From positions 310,001-374,000 of the forward strand of contig NZ_JAFAIX010000013.1 in the NCBI RefSeq assembly GCF_019236475.1: a stretch of 64,000 nucleotides of DNA, given 5' to 3'. The notes below the pieces were generated by a model that made no database searches, was not told the DNA's origin, and saw nothing but the letters and a program-made list of their open reading frames with translations. Every line of letters begins with the position of its first letter. The first letter of the stretch is position 1. Of this stretch, positions 1 through 9,934 are shown in pieces. Origin of the DNA: Chitinophaga sp. Its GTDB lineage: Bacteria > Bacteroidota > Bacteroidia > Chitinophagales > Chitinophagaceae. The position numbers were made by a program, and so were the translations under genes.

Positions 1-1182
1 CAAGCTGTTCAATGCCTTCTGTGCAGCAGTTCCATCTCCCTTGGTTTTATATAGTTGGATATATGCTTCAGCCCTGTTCAAATAAGCTTCTGAGCTACGC
101 CAGCTACTACCCATATTTATCTGCCCGGAGGCGTTAGGGGTCGTATTTCCGGAATTTTTGAAATCCACAAAATCTGCTGAGAACCATGGTTTCCATACAT
201 CCGGTACTGGACCAAAATAAATACTAGTCCTTAGATCATTTGGTTCATAATTATTTGCCAAATCATGCGAAACAGTATAAACGCCGGCGCCTGTTGGCGC
301 TTGTTCCGTCATACTTCCGTAGTACCAGAGGGTTTCCACATTACCAATACCCACAATTGGTTTATCAAATGCATCAGGGTCTCCCCACTTAGACAGGTCC
401 ATCAATTGGGGATGGTAAGAGAGGACATAATCGGCATTTTCAATTACTTTATTCCATTGCTCCATGTATAAATACACTCTGCTGGCCAGCAGATGCGCAG
501 CCACATGGGAAACACGGAATAGTTTCTGATCCGTTTTATTCAGGCCCAGGTAATATATACCACTATCCAAATCGGAAGTAATTTGTGCATACACTTCTTT
601 CACACTATTTCTTACCGGGAGCTTATCTGTCAGGTCGGCATTCAATTTCAGCGGAACACCAGGACTCTGATCCGGCGTGGTAGTGGAATCATTATATGGT
701 TTGGCATACAAGTTCACCAACATAAAGTGATAAAATGCGCGCAACGTAAATGCTTCTCCTTTATACATTGCTTTCTCCGCCGCACTGCCATTGGATTTAT
801 CCAGGTACTGCAAGGCAATGTTTGTACCAAGGATCAGTTGATAATAGGTGGTCCAGGAATTAAAGTTGGCTTTATCCGGACTACCTGCACGTGCACAGAC
901 ATCGATAAAATTTGGTTGCCATTGAAATGCGCCTGCATTCGCAGTAATGGTAATCTGTTGGTCCGCCACCGCTACACCATTGTAACACTGTATATCATCA
1001 CTCATCAGTGCGATGTATGGCTGCATCAACGAATGGTTATCTGGATAACCATTTGTATATAATATCTCACCAAAATCTTTTGTTGTTTTTGGAATAACAT
1101 CGGACTGAGATTGTTCTGCCAGAAACTTTTTACAGGATACCAGCCCCAGTGCTAATACGGCGACAACTATGCTTTTTTTCAT
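1..1182 (-). CDS. SusD/RagB-family outer-membrane glycan-binding lipoprotein (C-terminus cut by window edge)
   Basis: SusD-type surface lipoproteins bind glycans and close over the SusC transporter. The reading frame starts at the ATG at 1182 (complement) and stays open to base 1, so the C-terminus lies outside the window. The N-terminus is a lipoprotein signal, MKKSIVVAVLALGLVSC, with lipobox LVSC. The body has the TPR-rich SusD pattern, e.g. EAFTLRAFYHFMLVNLYAKPY. It begins 10 nt after the SusC stop codon, so the two are surely co-transcribed. Substrate cannot be told from the sequence. Confidence 0.93.
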   Translation of the reverse strand, partial: MKKSIVVAVLALGLVSCKKFLAEQSQSDVIPKTTKDFGEILYTNGYPDNHSLMQPYIALMSDDIQCYNGVAVADQQITITANAGAFQWQPNFIDVCARAGSPDKANFNSWTTYYQLILGTNIALQYLDKSNGSAAEKAMYKGEAFTLRAFYHFMLVNLYAKPYNDSTTTPDQSPGVPLKLNADLTDKLPVRNSVKEVYAQITSDLDSGIYYLGLNKTDQKLFRVSHVAAHLLASRVYLYMEQWNKVIENADYVLSYHPQLMDLSKWGDPDAFDKPIVGIGNVETLWYYGSMTEQAPTGAGVYTVSHDLANNYEPNDLRTSIYFGPVPDVWKPWFSADFVDFKNSGNTTPNASGQINMGSSWRSSEAYLNRAEAYIQLYKTKGDGTAAQKALNSL

Positions 1183-1192
1183 ACGCTCGTTT

Positions 1193-4100
1193 TTAAAAAT
1201 TCACATTCATATTGAATCCAAATTGCCTTACAACAGGCAGTGCAGTAGTTCCTACTCCATCAATTTCAGGGTCCTGACCCTGTAAGGCTTTGCTGGCAAT
1301 CGTAAATACATTACTTACAAACAATCCTGTAGTAATACTTTTAACGCCCACTCTAGCTACTACCTGTCGTGGGAGCAGATAACCGAAATTTAGCATCCTG
1401 CAACGCATAAAGCTATTGTTGACTACCCGATAATCTGATTGATTATACATGGCGTAAATGTTGTCCTGGTAGCCAGGCAGGAGGGTATTGGTAGTATAGT
1501 CCGCAATGGCAGGAACATTCGTTATCTTTTCATCGCCAGGTTTACGCCAGCGGTTAATTAAGTCTTTGCTGACGTTTGTAAATGGAGGAGGGACACCATC
1601 ATAGCTGAAGACTTGCGGATTCAATGGATTCAGGCGTTTATGACTTCCCAGCGCATAATAAAATTCAGCATTTACAGAAAAGCTTTTGTATCTGAAGGCT
1701 GGTGAAAAGCCACCGGTAACAAGTGGTTGTAACTGTCCGGAGTACACCAGGTAAGTAGTAGGATCTATCTGCTCGTTATTATTCTTCAGGTTACTGAAAG
1801 TAGGCGTACCATTGGTTGGATCCAGACCAGCATACTTGTAAGAATAAAATCCGCTGATAGGTCGGCCGGGGACATATGCCCTACCATTCAGGTAAGAAGC
1901 GAAATCATTTTGAAAATCATTCACACCAACTTCATTGAAGTTCTTGCTATTGTTGAAAGTCAGGGTGAGGTTCGTATTCTTTTTGCGTAATACTTCGATG
2001 CTCAAATGCATATCCACGCCGTGGTTGGTAAGTCTTCCTGCATTTTTATACATTACATCCACTCCAAATTCTGCCGGAAGGATTTTAGAGGCAATCAGGT
2101 CTTTACTACGTTTCAGGTAATAATCACCCATAAAATTTACTCTACGGTCAAACAAGGATAAGTCTATGCCTATATTCCATTGGTAGGTTTTTTCCCAGCG
2201 CAAGTTGGGATATGGTAAACTCTTGATTCCCAGGTAAGGTACGCCGGTAATAGGATTGGAGCTATATCTCGATTGCTGCATATAGGTAGCTATCAATTCC
2301 GGACCAACCGCACTCACCACATTTCCCTGTGTTCCGAAAGAAGCTCTCAGATCCAATCCACTGAAAACGCGGGACGTTTGCAGCCAAGATTCATTTGTAA
2401 TATTCCATCTGGCGGATAATCCATAGTTGGGTAGGAACTTCGCATTAGCATATTGTCCAAACCTGTTGGAACCATCTGTCCGGACCGTTGCACCAATAAT
2501 GTACCTGTTATTCAGACTGTAAGAAGCAATCCCAAAAAGGGCAAAAGTATTGATATTGGATCTGGTCAGATGGCGGCTTCCCCATTGATACATGCTATTG
2601 GGACTAGGATAAAAACTCATTCCTCTATCAGGGAAATAACCTGGTTCAACAGATGAATATCCTTTTATTTGCATGGAGCTGAGATCTGTACCAGCAGAGG
2701 CAGTAAACAGATCTCTGTTATTGAATAAACTGGTATTATAATCCAGTTGATTACGGGTACTCCAGGTGATGACATTCTGATTGGCCAGGTTGGCTAAGCC
2801 CCCGTAAGGAAGCGGGGAAACTGCTATTTGTTGGTCGGTCGGTATGTAATCCAGGTTCCAGCCACGCTGATCTGAAACATATTTACTTCCTTCATAGGCT
2901 GCCGACATAGATTCCATCGCATCAGAGATAAAACTGGATACATTCTGGAACAACAATCCCTTCACAATTTTATAACTCAACGCCACCTTTGCAAAGGAGG
3001 CACTTTGCGTATTGCCATTCTCCGTTTGCTTAATTTCATTCAGCATATTGAACGTAATAGGCGGTGGAAAAGGCAGGACCCTATAACCTACATTAGCGAT
3101 TCCCCACGGATACACGACATTGGGGTCCAGTATCCTGGAAGTTTGCAATGCATAGGTGAGTGGATTAATGCCAGGATAATATCCCTGCATCTTTGAGTAA
3201 TTACCCATTAGATTAATATCGATAGATAATCTTTTTCCAGCCTCTGTATGCACTGCCAGGTCTATCGTATAATTCTTTTTCGTATCCAGTTGTGCAGCAC
3301 CTTTAGCATCTTGGTAACTCACAGAGCTGTGGTAGGTAGTCTTTCCAGTACCACCACTCACTGACAATGCATGGCGCATATTGAATGCATTTCTGAACAG
3401 GACTTTAAACCAATCTGTATTTTGTGTTTCCAGTTTGCTTACCGCTACTTTGAACTGTGCTTCTGTGATTTGCTTCGCATAGAGGGCTTGCATTAAACCT
3501 TCATAGGAAATATTCTCTTTAAGACCATTACGAGAAGTCTGCAACAGTCCATCTGCAAACAATTCCCTAGACAGCTCCACTCTTTGCTGAGAGTTCATCA
3601 GGTTTAAATTGCTATAGGATGGACGTTGTTGAAAAGAGAAACTGTTATTGTAAGACACCTGCATGGGACCTGCTTTACCTTTTTTGGTAGTCACCACAAT
3701 CACCCCATTGGCAGCGCGCACACCATAGATGGCAGTAGCAGCGGCATCTTTCAGAAAGGTGATACTTTCAATATCATAGGGGTTAATACCGCTAATAGCT
3801 GTTCCGATCATGGAGAAGTTACCGGATTGCGCATCAGACACGACGTTATTTAGTTGGGTGGTGGAAATATCGACAGGATCGGGTCTCACTACATCATCAA
3901 TCACCCAGAGAGGACTAGCATTACCTACGAAGGTAGAAGTACCTCTGATACGTATGGTAGGCCTGGCATTGACACTACCGGAAGTATTGATGATCATCAG
4001 GCCCGGTACTTTACCTTGCAGCATTTTGTCGATGGAAGGTTCTCCAGGTTGTATTATTTCCGAAGCATTCAGTTTGAAGGTGGAAGCGGTAGACATACGG

Positions 4101-4777
4101 GCATCAATTTTCTGATAGCCCGTTACCACCACTTCCTGTACCGCTTGTGCAGCGGTATCCAGTTTGATTTTAATGAAATTACCATTGGACTCCTTTTCAG
4201 TCACGGTACGCAGGGTTGTTTTCATTCCCAGCATGGATACACGTAACTGTTGCTGATCCTGTACCAACAGGGAGAATATACCATCCTGCATGGTAACCGT
4301 ACCATCTTTGGTACCCACCACTTGTACGGTAGCTCCTCCAACCGTTTCATTATTGGCGTTTATGACTTGTCCCCGTACCATAAAGAAAGGTCTGTCCTTT
4401 ATCACTGACGCCCGTTGATTTTCTTGATAAATAACTACGCCCAGCATGTCTTCTGTAAAATCAAGTCCTGTATTGACGAGTATACGCGCCAGCAACTCCC
4501 GGAGGGTACCATTCTTCTGATCTACCGTAACAGCCGGCGCCTTGCGGATAGCGTCTGTATTATAAGTAAATCTGACTTTGGTCAGTGTACGTACTTCTTT
4601 TAATACAGTGGATAAAGGCAGTCCCACCGCCTTATACGTGACTTTGGTATCCAGCACGGAATGCTCCTGTGCAAGTAGTCTGCCTCCCAGCAGCAACAAA
4701 ATGGATAGCAGTAGTAATGGCATGGCAAAGCCTTGCATGACCCTCCTGAATGAAGGCAAGCCCAACATTTTTTTCAT
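1193..4777 (-). CDS. SusC/RagA TonB-dependent transporter with N-terminal STN signalling domain
   Basis: Outer-membrane TonB-dependent importer, probably of oligosaccharides. After a signal peptide (PLLLLSILLLLGGRLLAQ) comes an STN domain (about residues 35-105), the periplasmic domain that talks to FecR anti-sigma factors. Next are a CarboxypepD_reg-like domain (about 130-215), a plug with the SusC signature (DIESITFLKDAAATAIYG) and a roughly 800-residue barrel. The frame extends to a GTG at 4819, but the ATG at 4777 immediately precedes the signal peptide and is preferred. It follows fecR by 79 nt and precedes susD by 10 nt, so transport and its own transcriptional control are coupled. Confidence 0.95.
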   Translation of the reverse strand: MKKMLGLPSFRRVMQGFAMPLLLLSILLLLGGRLLAQEHSVLDTKVTYKAVGLPLSTVLKEVRTLTKVRFTYNTDAIRKAPAVTVDQKNGTLRELLARILVNTGLDFTEDMLGVVIYQENQRASVIKDRPFFMVRGQVINANNETVGGATVQVVGTKDGTVTMQDGIFSLLVQDQQQLRVSMLGMKTTLRTVTEKESNGNFIKIKLDTAAQAVQEVVVTGYQKIDARMSTASTFKLNASEIIQPGEPSIDKMLQGKVPGLMIINTSGSVNARPTIRIRGTSTFVGNASPLWVIDDVVRPDPVDISTTQLNNVVSDAQSGNFSMIGTAISGINPYDIESITFLKDAAATAIYGVRAANGVIVVTTKKGKAGPMQVSYNNSFSFQQRPSYSNLNLMNSQQRVELSRELFADGLLQTSRNGLKENISYEGLMQALYAKQITEAQFKVAVSKLETQNTDWFKVLFRNAFNMRHALSVSGGTGKTTYHSSVSYQDAKGAAQLDTKKNYTIDLAVHTEAGKRLSIDINLMGNYSKMQGYYPGINPLTYALQTSRILDPNVVYPWGIANVGYRVLPFPPPITFNMLNEIKQTENGNTQSASFAKVALSYKIVKGLLFQNVSSFISDAMESMSAAYEGSKYVSDQRGWNLDYIPTDQQIAVSPLPYGGLANLANQNVITWSTRNQLDYNTSLFNNRDLFTASAGTDLSSMQIKGYSSVEPGYFPDRGMSFYPSPNSMYQWGSRHLTRSNINTFALFGIASYSLNNRYIIGATVRTDGSNRFGQYANAKFLPNYGLSARWNITNESWLQTSRVFSGLDLRASFGTQGNVVSAVGPELIATYMQQSRYSSNPITGVPYLGIKSLPYPNLRWEKTYQWNIGIDLSLFDRRVNFMGDYYLKRSKDLIASKILPAEFGVDVMYKNAGRLTNHGVDMHLSIEVLRKKNTNLTLTFNNSKNFNEVGVNDFQNDFASYLNGRAYVPGRPISGFYSYKYAGLDPTNGTPTFSNLKNNNEQIDPTTYLVYSGQLQPLVTGGFSPAFRYKSFSVNAEFYYALGSHKRLNPLNPQVFSYDGVPPPFTNVSKDLINRWRKPGDEKITNVPAIADYTTNTLLPGYQDNIYAMYNQSDYRVVNNSFMRCRMLNFGYLLPRQVVARVGVKSITTGLFVSNVFTIASKALQGQDPEIDGVGTTALPVVRQFGFNMNVNF

Positions 4778-4856
4778 TTTGGTTCGATATAAAAGATTAA
4801 ACTCCCTACCTGGCCTCACCTGAGAGGAGCCAGTTGCATTGTTTCTATCGGTTTTT

Positions 4857-5993
4857 TCATTGTCCTGCCTGTCCGACGCGTGTTACATAGATGGTTCTAC
4901 CCTCTATCCGGAATACCACTTCTCTGTTGGAAATCCGGATATGGTCCAATACCTGTTGTAAGTTAACTGGTCCGGGCATATCCAATGTCAGATTGATTTT
5001 TTCAAGTGTAGCATCCTCGAACTTGAATTCATAATCATAGCTACGGCTCAGACTTTTTACTATGGTTGATAGATTTTCTTCTTCAAAATAAACGTCGCCA
5101 TCTTTCCAGGCAGTAAAGATTCTGGTTTCTACGGTCAGTTGCTGTAAGTCGCCAGTTTGAGGATGATATACCGCCTGTTGTCCCGGCGATAACACCACCT
5201 TTTTACCATCGGCTGTTGCACTTACCTTACCGCTGGTAAGTGTAGTCTGAATATTGGTATTATAAGTATTAACATTAAAGGATGTGCCTAATACCTGAAC
5301 ACTTACCTCCCCTGCTTGCACTATAAAAGGCTGCTGAACGTTGACGGCTACTTCAAAGTAAGCTTCCCCATGCACCTGCACTTCCCTCGTTGGTCCATTG
5401 AAAGCGGAAGGATAGATCAATTCTGAAGCTGCGTTTACCCATACCCGTGTGCCATCTGCAAGGGCTATACGAATTTTATTTCCTTTGGGCACCACCAAGG
5501 TATCATTCTTTGCGACAACAGCTTCCTGGTTGGCGCCGGCATTATATACAATCCCTGCGCTATCGGCTTTAATCAAAGCGCCACTAGTACTTTGCACGAT
5601 GGTACCAGCGCTGTCTAATTTCATGACCTTCCCATTTGACAACTTGATCTGAACACCATTTTGTGGTTTTAGATCCGCTTTGGCAATGGTTTTCAGATGG
5701 TGTTGTTTTTGTGTGATCCACCATGTGCTGGCCCCTACTAACAGCAACGCTACTGCTGCGGCTACTGTCAGTCGTTTACGCCAGTGCACTTTCAGTTGCC
5801 GTTTGTCGCGCTCCGCAACAAACCGCTGCCAACCTTCTTCTGTAGGGAACTTCTCCGCTGTTTGTACCCTGCTCTTCATGTCTCTGGCTGCGTGTAACAT
5901 AGCCAGTTCTTCTTCATTCAGTGCAGTAGTATCCGCATTTTCCAATGCTTCCAGTAGTTTGTCCCAATTCATGTCGTTTCCTGGTGTATCCAT
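4857..5993 (-). CDS. FecR-family anti-sigma factor
   Basis: Inner-membrane anti-sigma regulator that holds the cognate ECF sigma factor until the STN domain of the SusC partner signals substrate. The N-terminal cytoplasmic part (about 80 residues) is followed by one membrane segment (LTVAAAVALLLVGASTWW). A periplasmic FecR domain follows (KGNKIRIALADGTRVWVNAASELIYPS) with a C-terminal DUF4974-like region (YDYEFKFEDATLEKINLTLD). The ATG at 5993 is used; the longer frame begins with TTG at 6014. It lies 49 nt after the sigma gene and directly before SusC. Confidence 0.93.
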   Translation of the reverse strand: MDTPGNDMNWDKLLEALENADTTALNEEELAMLHAARDMKSRVQTAEKFPTEEGWQRFVAERDKRQLKVHWRKRLTVAAAVALLLVGASTWWITQKQHHLKTIAKADLKPQNGVQIKLSNGKVMKLDSAGTIVQSTSGALIKADSAGIVYNAGANQEAVVAKNDTLVVPKGNKIRIALADGTRVWVNAASELIYPSAFNGPTREVQVHGEAYFEVAVNVQQPFIVQAGEVSVQVLGTSFNVNTYNTNIQTTLTSGKVSATADGKKVVLSPGQQAVYHPQTGDLQQLTVETRIFTAWKDGDVYFEEENLSTIVKSLSRSYDYEFKFEDATLEKINLTLDMPGPVNLQQVLDHIRISNREVVFRIEGRTIYVTRVGQAGQ

Positions 5994-6042
5994 AACGATA
6001 TATATTAAAGGCAATCTTCTTTAAAAAAAGGGTGAAGGGGAA

Positions 6043-6597
6043 TTATTTTTTTTCAAAAAATAATATCAATAGGATAATGCATACGATCATCCATTCACAC
6101 TCCTTCCTCAGAAACTGGTACGCTAGTTTAATTTGTGTTTTAACGGTATTGACAGAAATATTGAGCTGATCGGCGATATCCTTATACTTCAGGTTATCTC
6201 GGTTACTCAATAAGAATATGCGTTGCCGTTGGATAGGCAAACGACCGATAGCCGCCCAGAGGGCGGCATTTCGTGTTTCTTCCAGTTCTTTGTCGTCCTC
6301 TGGTGGCAACATCTCCTCATCGGGAAAACTGGAAGGGTCATTAAATATGATTTTACCTTTTTTCTTCAGGTAGTTTAGGCAGGCATTTCGTATGGCACGC
6401 GTGGCATAACTTTTAAAATTTTGTGTGATCTGAATAATTTGTCGCTTATCCCAACAATAGAGGAAGAAATCCTGAACAATATCTTTGGCAGTATTTTCAT
6501 CTTCTACTACATAGTAAGCGGTTGCGCATAAAAAAGAATAGTGTGTACGGAAAAGCTCCTCAAATGAGGCCGGTTCCATCGAATTTGGTTGATACAT
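6043..6597 (-). CDS. ECF RNA polymerase sigma-70 factor
   Basis: ECF sigma factor, presumably controlling the SusC/SusD genes downstream. Region 2 is clear (FEELFRTHYSFLCATAYYVV, then AKDIVQDFFLYCWDKR). Region 4 contains the helix-turn-helix LKYKDIADQLNISVNTVKTQ. The C-terminus is an unusual hydrophobic tail (MIVCIILLILFFEKK) that could contact the membrane. The ATG at 6597 is chosen; the track of codons extends to GTG at 6630 but adds no conserved sequence. It is first in the sigma-fecR-susC-susD gene order. Confidence 0.92.
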   Translation of the reverse strand: MYQPNSMEPASFEELFRTHYSFLCATAYYVVEDENTAKDIVQDFFLYCWDKRQIIQITQNFKSYATRAIRNACLNYLKKKGKIIFNDPSSFPDEEMLPPEDDKELEETRNAALWAAIGRLPIQRQRIFLLSNRDNLKYKDIADQLNISVNTVKTQIKLAYQFLRKECEWMIVCIILLILFFEKK

Positions 6598-6667
6598 ATT
6601 CCATTGCCCCCTCCATAAATTTATCAACACAAAATAGACTAAAATCCGGATTTTTTTTAATCCCTGA

Positions 6668-8737
6668 CTATTTACCCGTCATATCCGTGAGGATTGCTAC
6701 TGTTTCGGCAAGTGGCCTATCGGTACGGCAATTGGTCATCCACTCCTCGTATTTAGCTAGTTTGTCTGGTGATGGCTGTTTATTGGAGCTACCTTTTATC
6801 GCCAGTTGTTGATTTGCCGGTAGTTTTAATGCCTTATCAATGGCATTGTTATAAGATTGGATTTCGTCTATTTGATGTTTGTACGTATTTTTTTCCAGGC
6901 TGAATACCGGTGCTCCGTGTAGTCGTAGCCATTCTACATCTTGTTTGACCACATTGAAAGCGCTATCCTGATCAATACGGTGTTGGGCTTGTGCTGCGAG
7001 GGCTTTCAGGGCCTCTCCAGTAGTGGAAGGGACGTAATAAGCCTTGGGAATGGAATCGCAAATCAACGCTGTTTCGTTGTCCCGTTCCCGTATTTTGGCA
7101 TTTTGTTTTTTGCTAGGTATTATGATATCCGGAATTACGCCATTCAGTTGTGTAGTGCCTCCGCTGATACGGTAGAATTTCTTGATGGTCAATACTAGAG
7201 AACCATAGTTGATATTAGGAATTCCTTTCGTATCGTCTCCCATTTTACCCATTGGCACGGTATTCTGCATGGTGCCCTTTCCGTAAGAAGACGGACTACC
7301 AATGATAATACCACGGTGATAATCCTGGATCGCTGCAGCAAATATTTCGGAAGCAGATGCACTCCCTTCATCGATCATTACTGCGAGCGGACCTTCATAC
7401 AACGGCGTATCCCCATTCTGCATAGGATACGGCTGAATGGCGATTCTATCTTTTCCTAGTAGTACCGGTCCGGTTTTCACGAAAAGTCCGGTCATGTCAA
7501 TTACTTGATCCAAAGAGCCTCCTGGGTTGCCTCTGAGGTCAATGATGATGCCGTCTACTTTTTCATCTTTTAATTTTTGTACTTCTTTAGCCACATCCAC
7601 TGCACAATGAGCGCCATCCTTTCTTTTCGCATCTAGGTAAAATTCTGACAACTGGACTAATCCCCATTTCTTTGTGCCTTGTGTAATCACTGCACTCTTG
7701 GCGGCATTCGCGTCTTCCTTAATCTCTCCTCTTTTCACTGTTACTTCTTTCTCCACACCGGAAGCTTTTCGTACCAATAGTTTTAAGGTAGTATTATTCT
7801 CTCCTCGAACCATTCTTGATACCTCTACAATGTTCATTCCTGCTACATCTACCATTTTCCCTTTATCATCGCTCAACTGTAGGATATGATCATCTACATG
7901 CAACAATCCACTCTGATCCGCTGTTCCGCCAGACAACACTCTTTTAATAATAATAGCGCCATCTTTCGCCGTTAGTTCCAATCCTAGTCCGAAATAACGA
8001 TGCGCCATCATGGCTTCTCGCATACCCGCATCTGCCGGCGCCATAAAGGAAGTATGCGGGTCCATTTCCAAGGTAATGGTATTCATATATGCGCTGAAAC
8101 GATCGTCTGAAGCGCTTTGAGACAACAAGTTTTTAAACAGTCCGTCTATAGCCGTCAATACCGCTTTTCTCGCTTCCTGTTCCGCTACTTTATCACTCTT
8201 GGTTTTATCCTGCTGTTGTATCTCCACCATTTTTTGCAACACCTGATATTTCAGACTTTTACGCCAAACTTCTTTTCTGGCCGCTTCATCTGCCGGAAAT
8301 GCAGCCTCACTGCGATCAGGATTGATGGTTTCTTTTACTTTGAAATTCATGGGCTGACTTAACAATGCCCGATAAACTGGTTGCAGTTCCTGTAAACGCT
8401 GCATGGATATATTGAAAATAGCGTTGAAATAATCGAGGGATGGTGTCTCCAGTTCATCATCTATCTTCGTTTCATACTGCTGCAAAGCGGTGATATCCGA
8501 CTGCAAAAAAGTATTTTTATTAGCATCTAATGCCTGCAAATATTTCTTCCAGATAACCTTAGAAAACGCGTCATCAACGGCTTTAGGCGCATAATGTTCC
8601 TCTCGGATATGCTTCATCACCAAACGAATCGTATTCTTCCGGTTGAGTTCCTTTTGCTCGTCTGTGTTGTTGTGGCCAAAGGCAGTCACGCCCACTGCCA
8701 GCAAGGGCAGGAAGCGCCAGTATTTAGCAATTGTCAT
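6668..8737 (-). CDS. prc: Carboxy-terminal processing peptidase, S41A family (Tsp/Prc-like)
   Basis: Periplasmic C-terminal processing protease. A signal peptide (FLPLLAVGVTAFG) leads into the Tsp N-terminal domain. A PDZ domain follows (about residues 240-320, including GGTADQSGLLHVDDHILQL), then the S41 core with IIDLRGNPGGSLDQ. The nucleophile region is DEGSASASEIFAAA and the catalytic Lys lies in SSYGKGTMQNT. At 689 residues it matches Tsp/Prc proteins, including the DUF3340-like tail. It is on the same strand as the sigma operon and ends about 70 nt upstream of it, but probably has its own role in envelope maintenance. Confidence 0.93.
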   Translation of the reverse strand: MTIAKYWRFLPLLAVGVTAFGHNNTDEQKELNRKNTIRLVMKHIREEHYAPKAVDDAFSKVIWKKYLQALDANKNTFLQSDITALQQYETKIDDELETPSLDYFNAIFNISMQRLQELQPVYRALLSQPMNFKVKETINPDRSEAAFPADEAARKEVWRKSLKYQVLQKMVEIQQQDKTKSDKVAEQEARKAVLTAIDGLFKNLLSQSASDDRFSAYMNTITLEMDPHTSFMAPADAGMREAMMAHRYFGLGLELTAKDGAIIIKRVLSGGTADQSGLLHVDDHILQLSDDKGKMVDVAGMNIVEVSRMVRGENNTTLKLLVRKASGVEKEVTVKRGEIKEDANAAKSAVITQGTKKWGLVQLSEFYLDAKRKDGAHCAVDVAKEVQKLKDEKVDGIIIDLRGNPGGSLDQVIDMTGLFVKTGPVLLGKDRIAIQPYPMQNGDTPLYEGPLAVMIDEGSASASEIFAAAIQDYHRGIIIGSPSSYGKGTMQNTVPMGKMGDDTKGIPNINYGSLVLTIKKFYRISGGTTQLNGVIPDIIIPSKKQNAKIRERDNETALICDSIPKAYYVPSTTGEALKALAAQAQHRIDQDSAFNVVKQDVEWLRLHGAPVFSLEKNTYKHQIDEIQSYNNAIDKALKLPANQQLAIKGSSNKQPSPDKLAKYEEWMTNCRTDRPLAETVAILTDMTGK

Positions 8738-8833
8738 ATTGTTCTAATTGTATGATTCTGCTAATAAGGCAATACAACCAGGAAAAAGGGTGAAATAACA
8801 GCTCGAAATTAAATTAGGCCATTTGTACTATTT

Positions 8834-8853
8834 TTTAGTACATTTGTACTAAA
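8834..8853. promoter_or_regulatory. Perfect palindrome, candidate operator
   Basis: TTTAGTAC-ATTT-GTACTAAA is a perfect 8-bp inverted repeat 10 nt before the ATG at 8864, and a further GTACTA half-site lies at 8825-8830. The core TACA-TT-TGTA resembles BlaI/MecI-type operators. It sits in the divergent gap between the Tsp gene and the small membrane gene. No candidate repressor is adjacent. Confidence 0.5.
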
Positions 8854-8863
8854 TATTAATAAT

Positions 8864-9052
8864 ATGATACCGGACCAAGAGAAAGAAACCGAAGAGACGT
8901 TATGGCAACGGATGCGGGAAATGTTCTTTCCCATTAAGCCAACGGATAACATGCTACAGAAAACACTGAAAAATTCAGCGTTTTACCTGGGAGCACTCAT
9001 GGTAGGCTTGGTGACACTGGCACTGGCCGCCGCCATCACTTTTGTATTGTAA
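8864..9052 (+). CDS. Small single-pass membrane protein, unknown function
   Basis: A 62-residue protein with a charged N-terminal half (DQEKETEETLWQRMREMF) and one C-terminal membrane segment (FYLGALMVGLVTLALAAAITFVL). I do not recognise the family. It is one base away from the next membrane gene on the same strand, so they are likely translated together, and it lies directly behind the palindrome at 8834-8853. The tight spacing and the operator support a real gene despite its size. Confidence 0.65.
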   Translation: MIPDQEKETEETLWQRMREMFFPIKPTDNMLQKTLKNSAFYLGALMVGLVTLALAAAITFVL

Positions 9053-9053
9053 T

Positions 9054-9428
9054 ATGAAAAAGCTATTTGATCCGCTGTTTATTAGCTACTGCGCTATATG
9101 GATCATTATACACGGTTGTAGGCGACTAGGAACGCCCATTCCCCTGCTGAACGGGCAGTTGACCGATTTCATAGCGGTACCTGTCATTGCGCATCTGGCG
9201 CTTACTTTCACACGTACGGTGATATTGAGAGACAGCCAGTACACGTACCCACTCTCTTACCTACTATTCATCGCGCTGTATACTACGGTGCTGTTTGAAT
9301 TAGTGATGCCGGCTTTTTCCAGCAAATACACCGCGGATATGCTGGATGCTGCCGCCTATCTGGGAGGGGCTTTGTTTTATTATTTTGTACACCAGCGATC
9401 CTGGAAGATGAAAACCCATACTACTTAA
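9054..9428 (+). CDS. Small multi-pass membrane protein, unknown function
   Basis: About 124 residues with roughly four hydrophobic segments (FISYCAIWIIIHG; IAVPVIAHLALTF; PLSYLLFIALYTTVLFELVMP; AAYLGGALFYYFV). It resembles magnesium citrate/VanZ-like small membrane proteins only in general character, so no function is proposed. The ATG at 9054 starts two bases after the stop of the previous gene; an ATG at 9042 would overlap it. Its stop overlaps the convergent gene by 4 nt. Confidence 0.65.
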   Translation: MKKLFDPLFISYCAIWIIIHGCRRLGTPIPLLNGQLTDFIAVPVIAHLALTFTRTVILRDSQYTYPLSYLLFIALYTTVLFELVMPAFSSKYTADMLDAAAYLGGALFYYFVHQRSWKMKTHTT

Positions 9429-9934
9429 TTTGCCGACTGATGATCGTAGCTGATAATACGGGTCATTTTCCACTCACCATGCTGTAAGATCCAGATATGT
9501 GTAAACCTGGCGATACCAGAAAGGTATTCTGGTTTCCCGTTTTCAGTGATATAAAACCGGTGTTCTCCAGATATCACGGCGCCATATACTTCGTGATCCT
9601 TTTCCAATTCATATACTTTCACGGTCCCAGGAACGGCTTCCCTACGCAGTTTGAAATGCTCTCTATCTTTACACAAATTGTTTTTCACGGATGCAGTCAA
9701 TGCCGGCAAACCGAATAATGGGCCACCTATATCATGGTAGAATTCCACATCTGATGAAAGGTATGCCTGAAATCTGTTGATATCACAGTCGTTGTATGCC
9801 TTCCAGAAGAGGCTGTCGCACCGCAGTATCACGGATGCAACGTACACTCCTTTTGGCTGTCCTGCGGAAAGGGTCCCTGATATTGTCAGGGCTGCTAGGA
9901 GTAAAAATAGGCCGCCCAAAAATTGCTTGTACAT
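9425..9934 (-). CDS. Exported NTF2-like (DUF4440/SnoaL-type) protein
   Basis: A signal peptide (FLGGLFLLLAALTISGTLSAG) is followed by an NTF2-like fold of about 130 residues. Diagnostic stretches are DSLFWKAYNDCDINRFQAYLSSDVEF, GEHRFYITENG and FTHIWILQHGEWKMTRIISYDHQ. This is the usual DUF4440 pattern, with a helix carrying NxxD and a C-terminal strand with W-x-R. Members of the fold bind small ligands or act as isomerases, and the specific role is unknown. It converges with the membrane gene on the opposite strand. Confidence 0.8.
   Translation of the reverse strand: MYKQFLGGLFLLLAALTISGTLSAGQPKGVYVASVILRCDSLFWKAYNDCDINRFQAYLSSDVEFYHDIGGPLFGLPALTASVKNNLCKDREHFKLRREAVPGTVKVYELEKDHEVYGAVISGEHRFYITENGKPEYLSGIARFTHIWILQHGEWKMTRIISYDHQSAN

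Noticed and set aside
583-1062. 159-codon plus-strand frame
   Set aside because: Antisense shadow of the SusD gene, whose frame, signal peptide and family pattern are clear.
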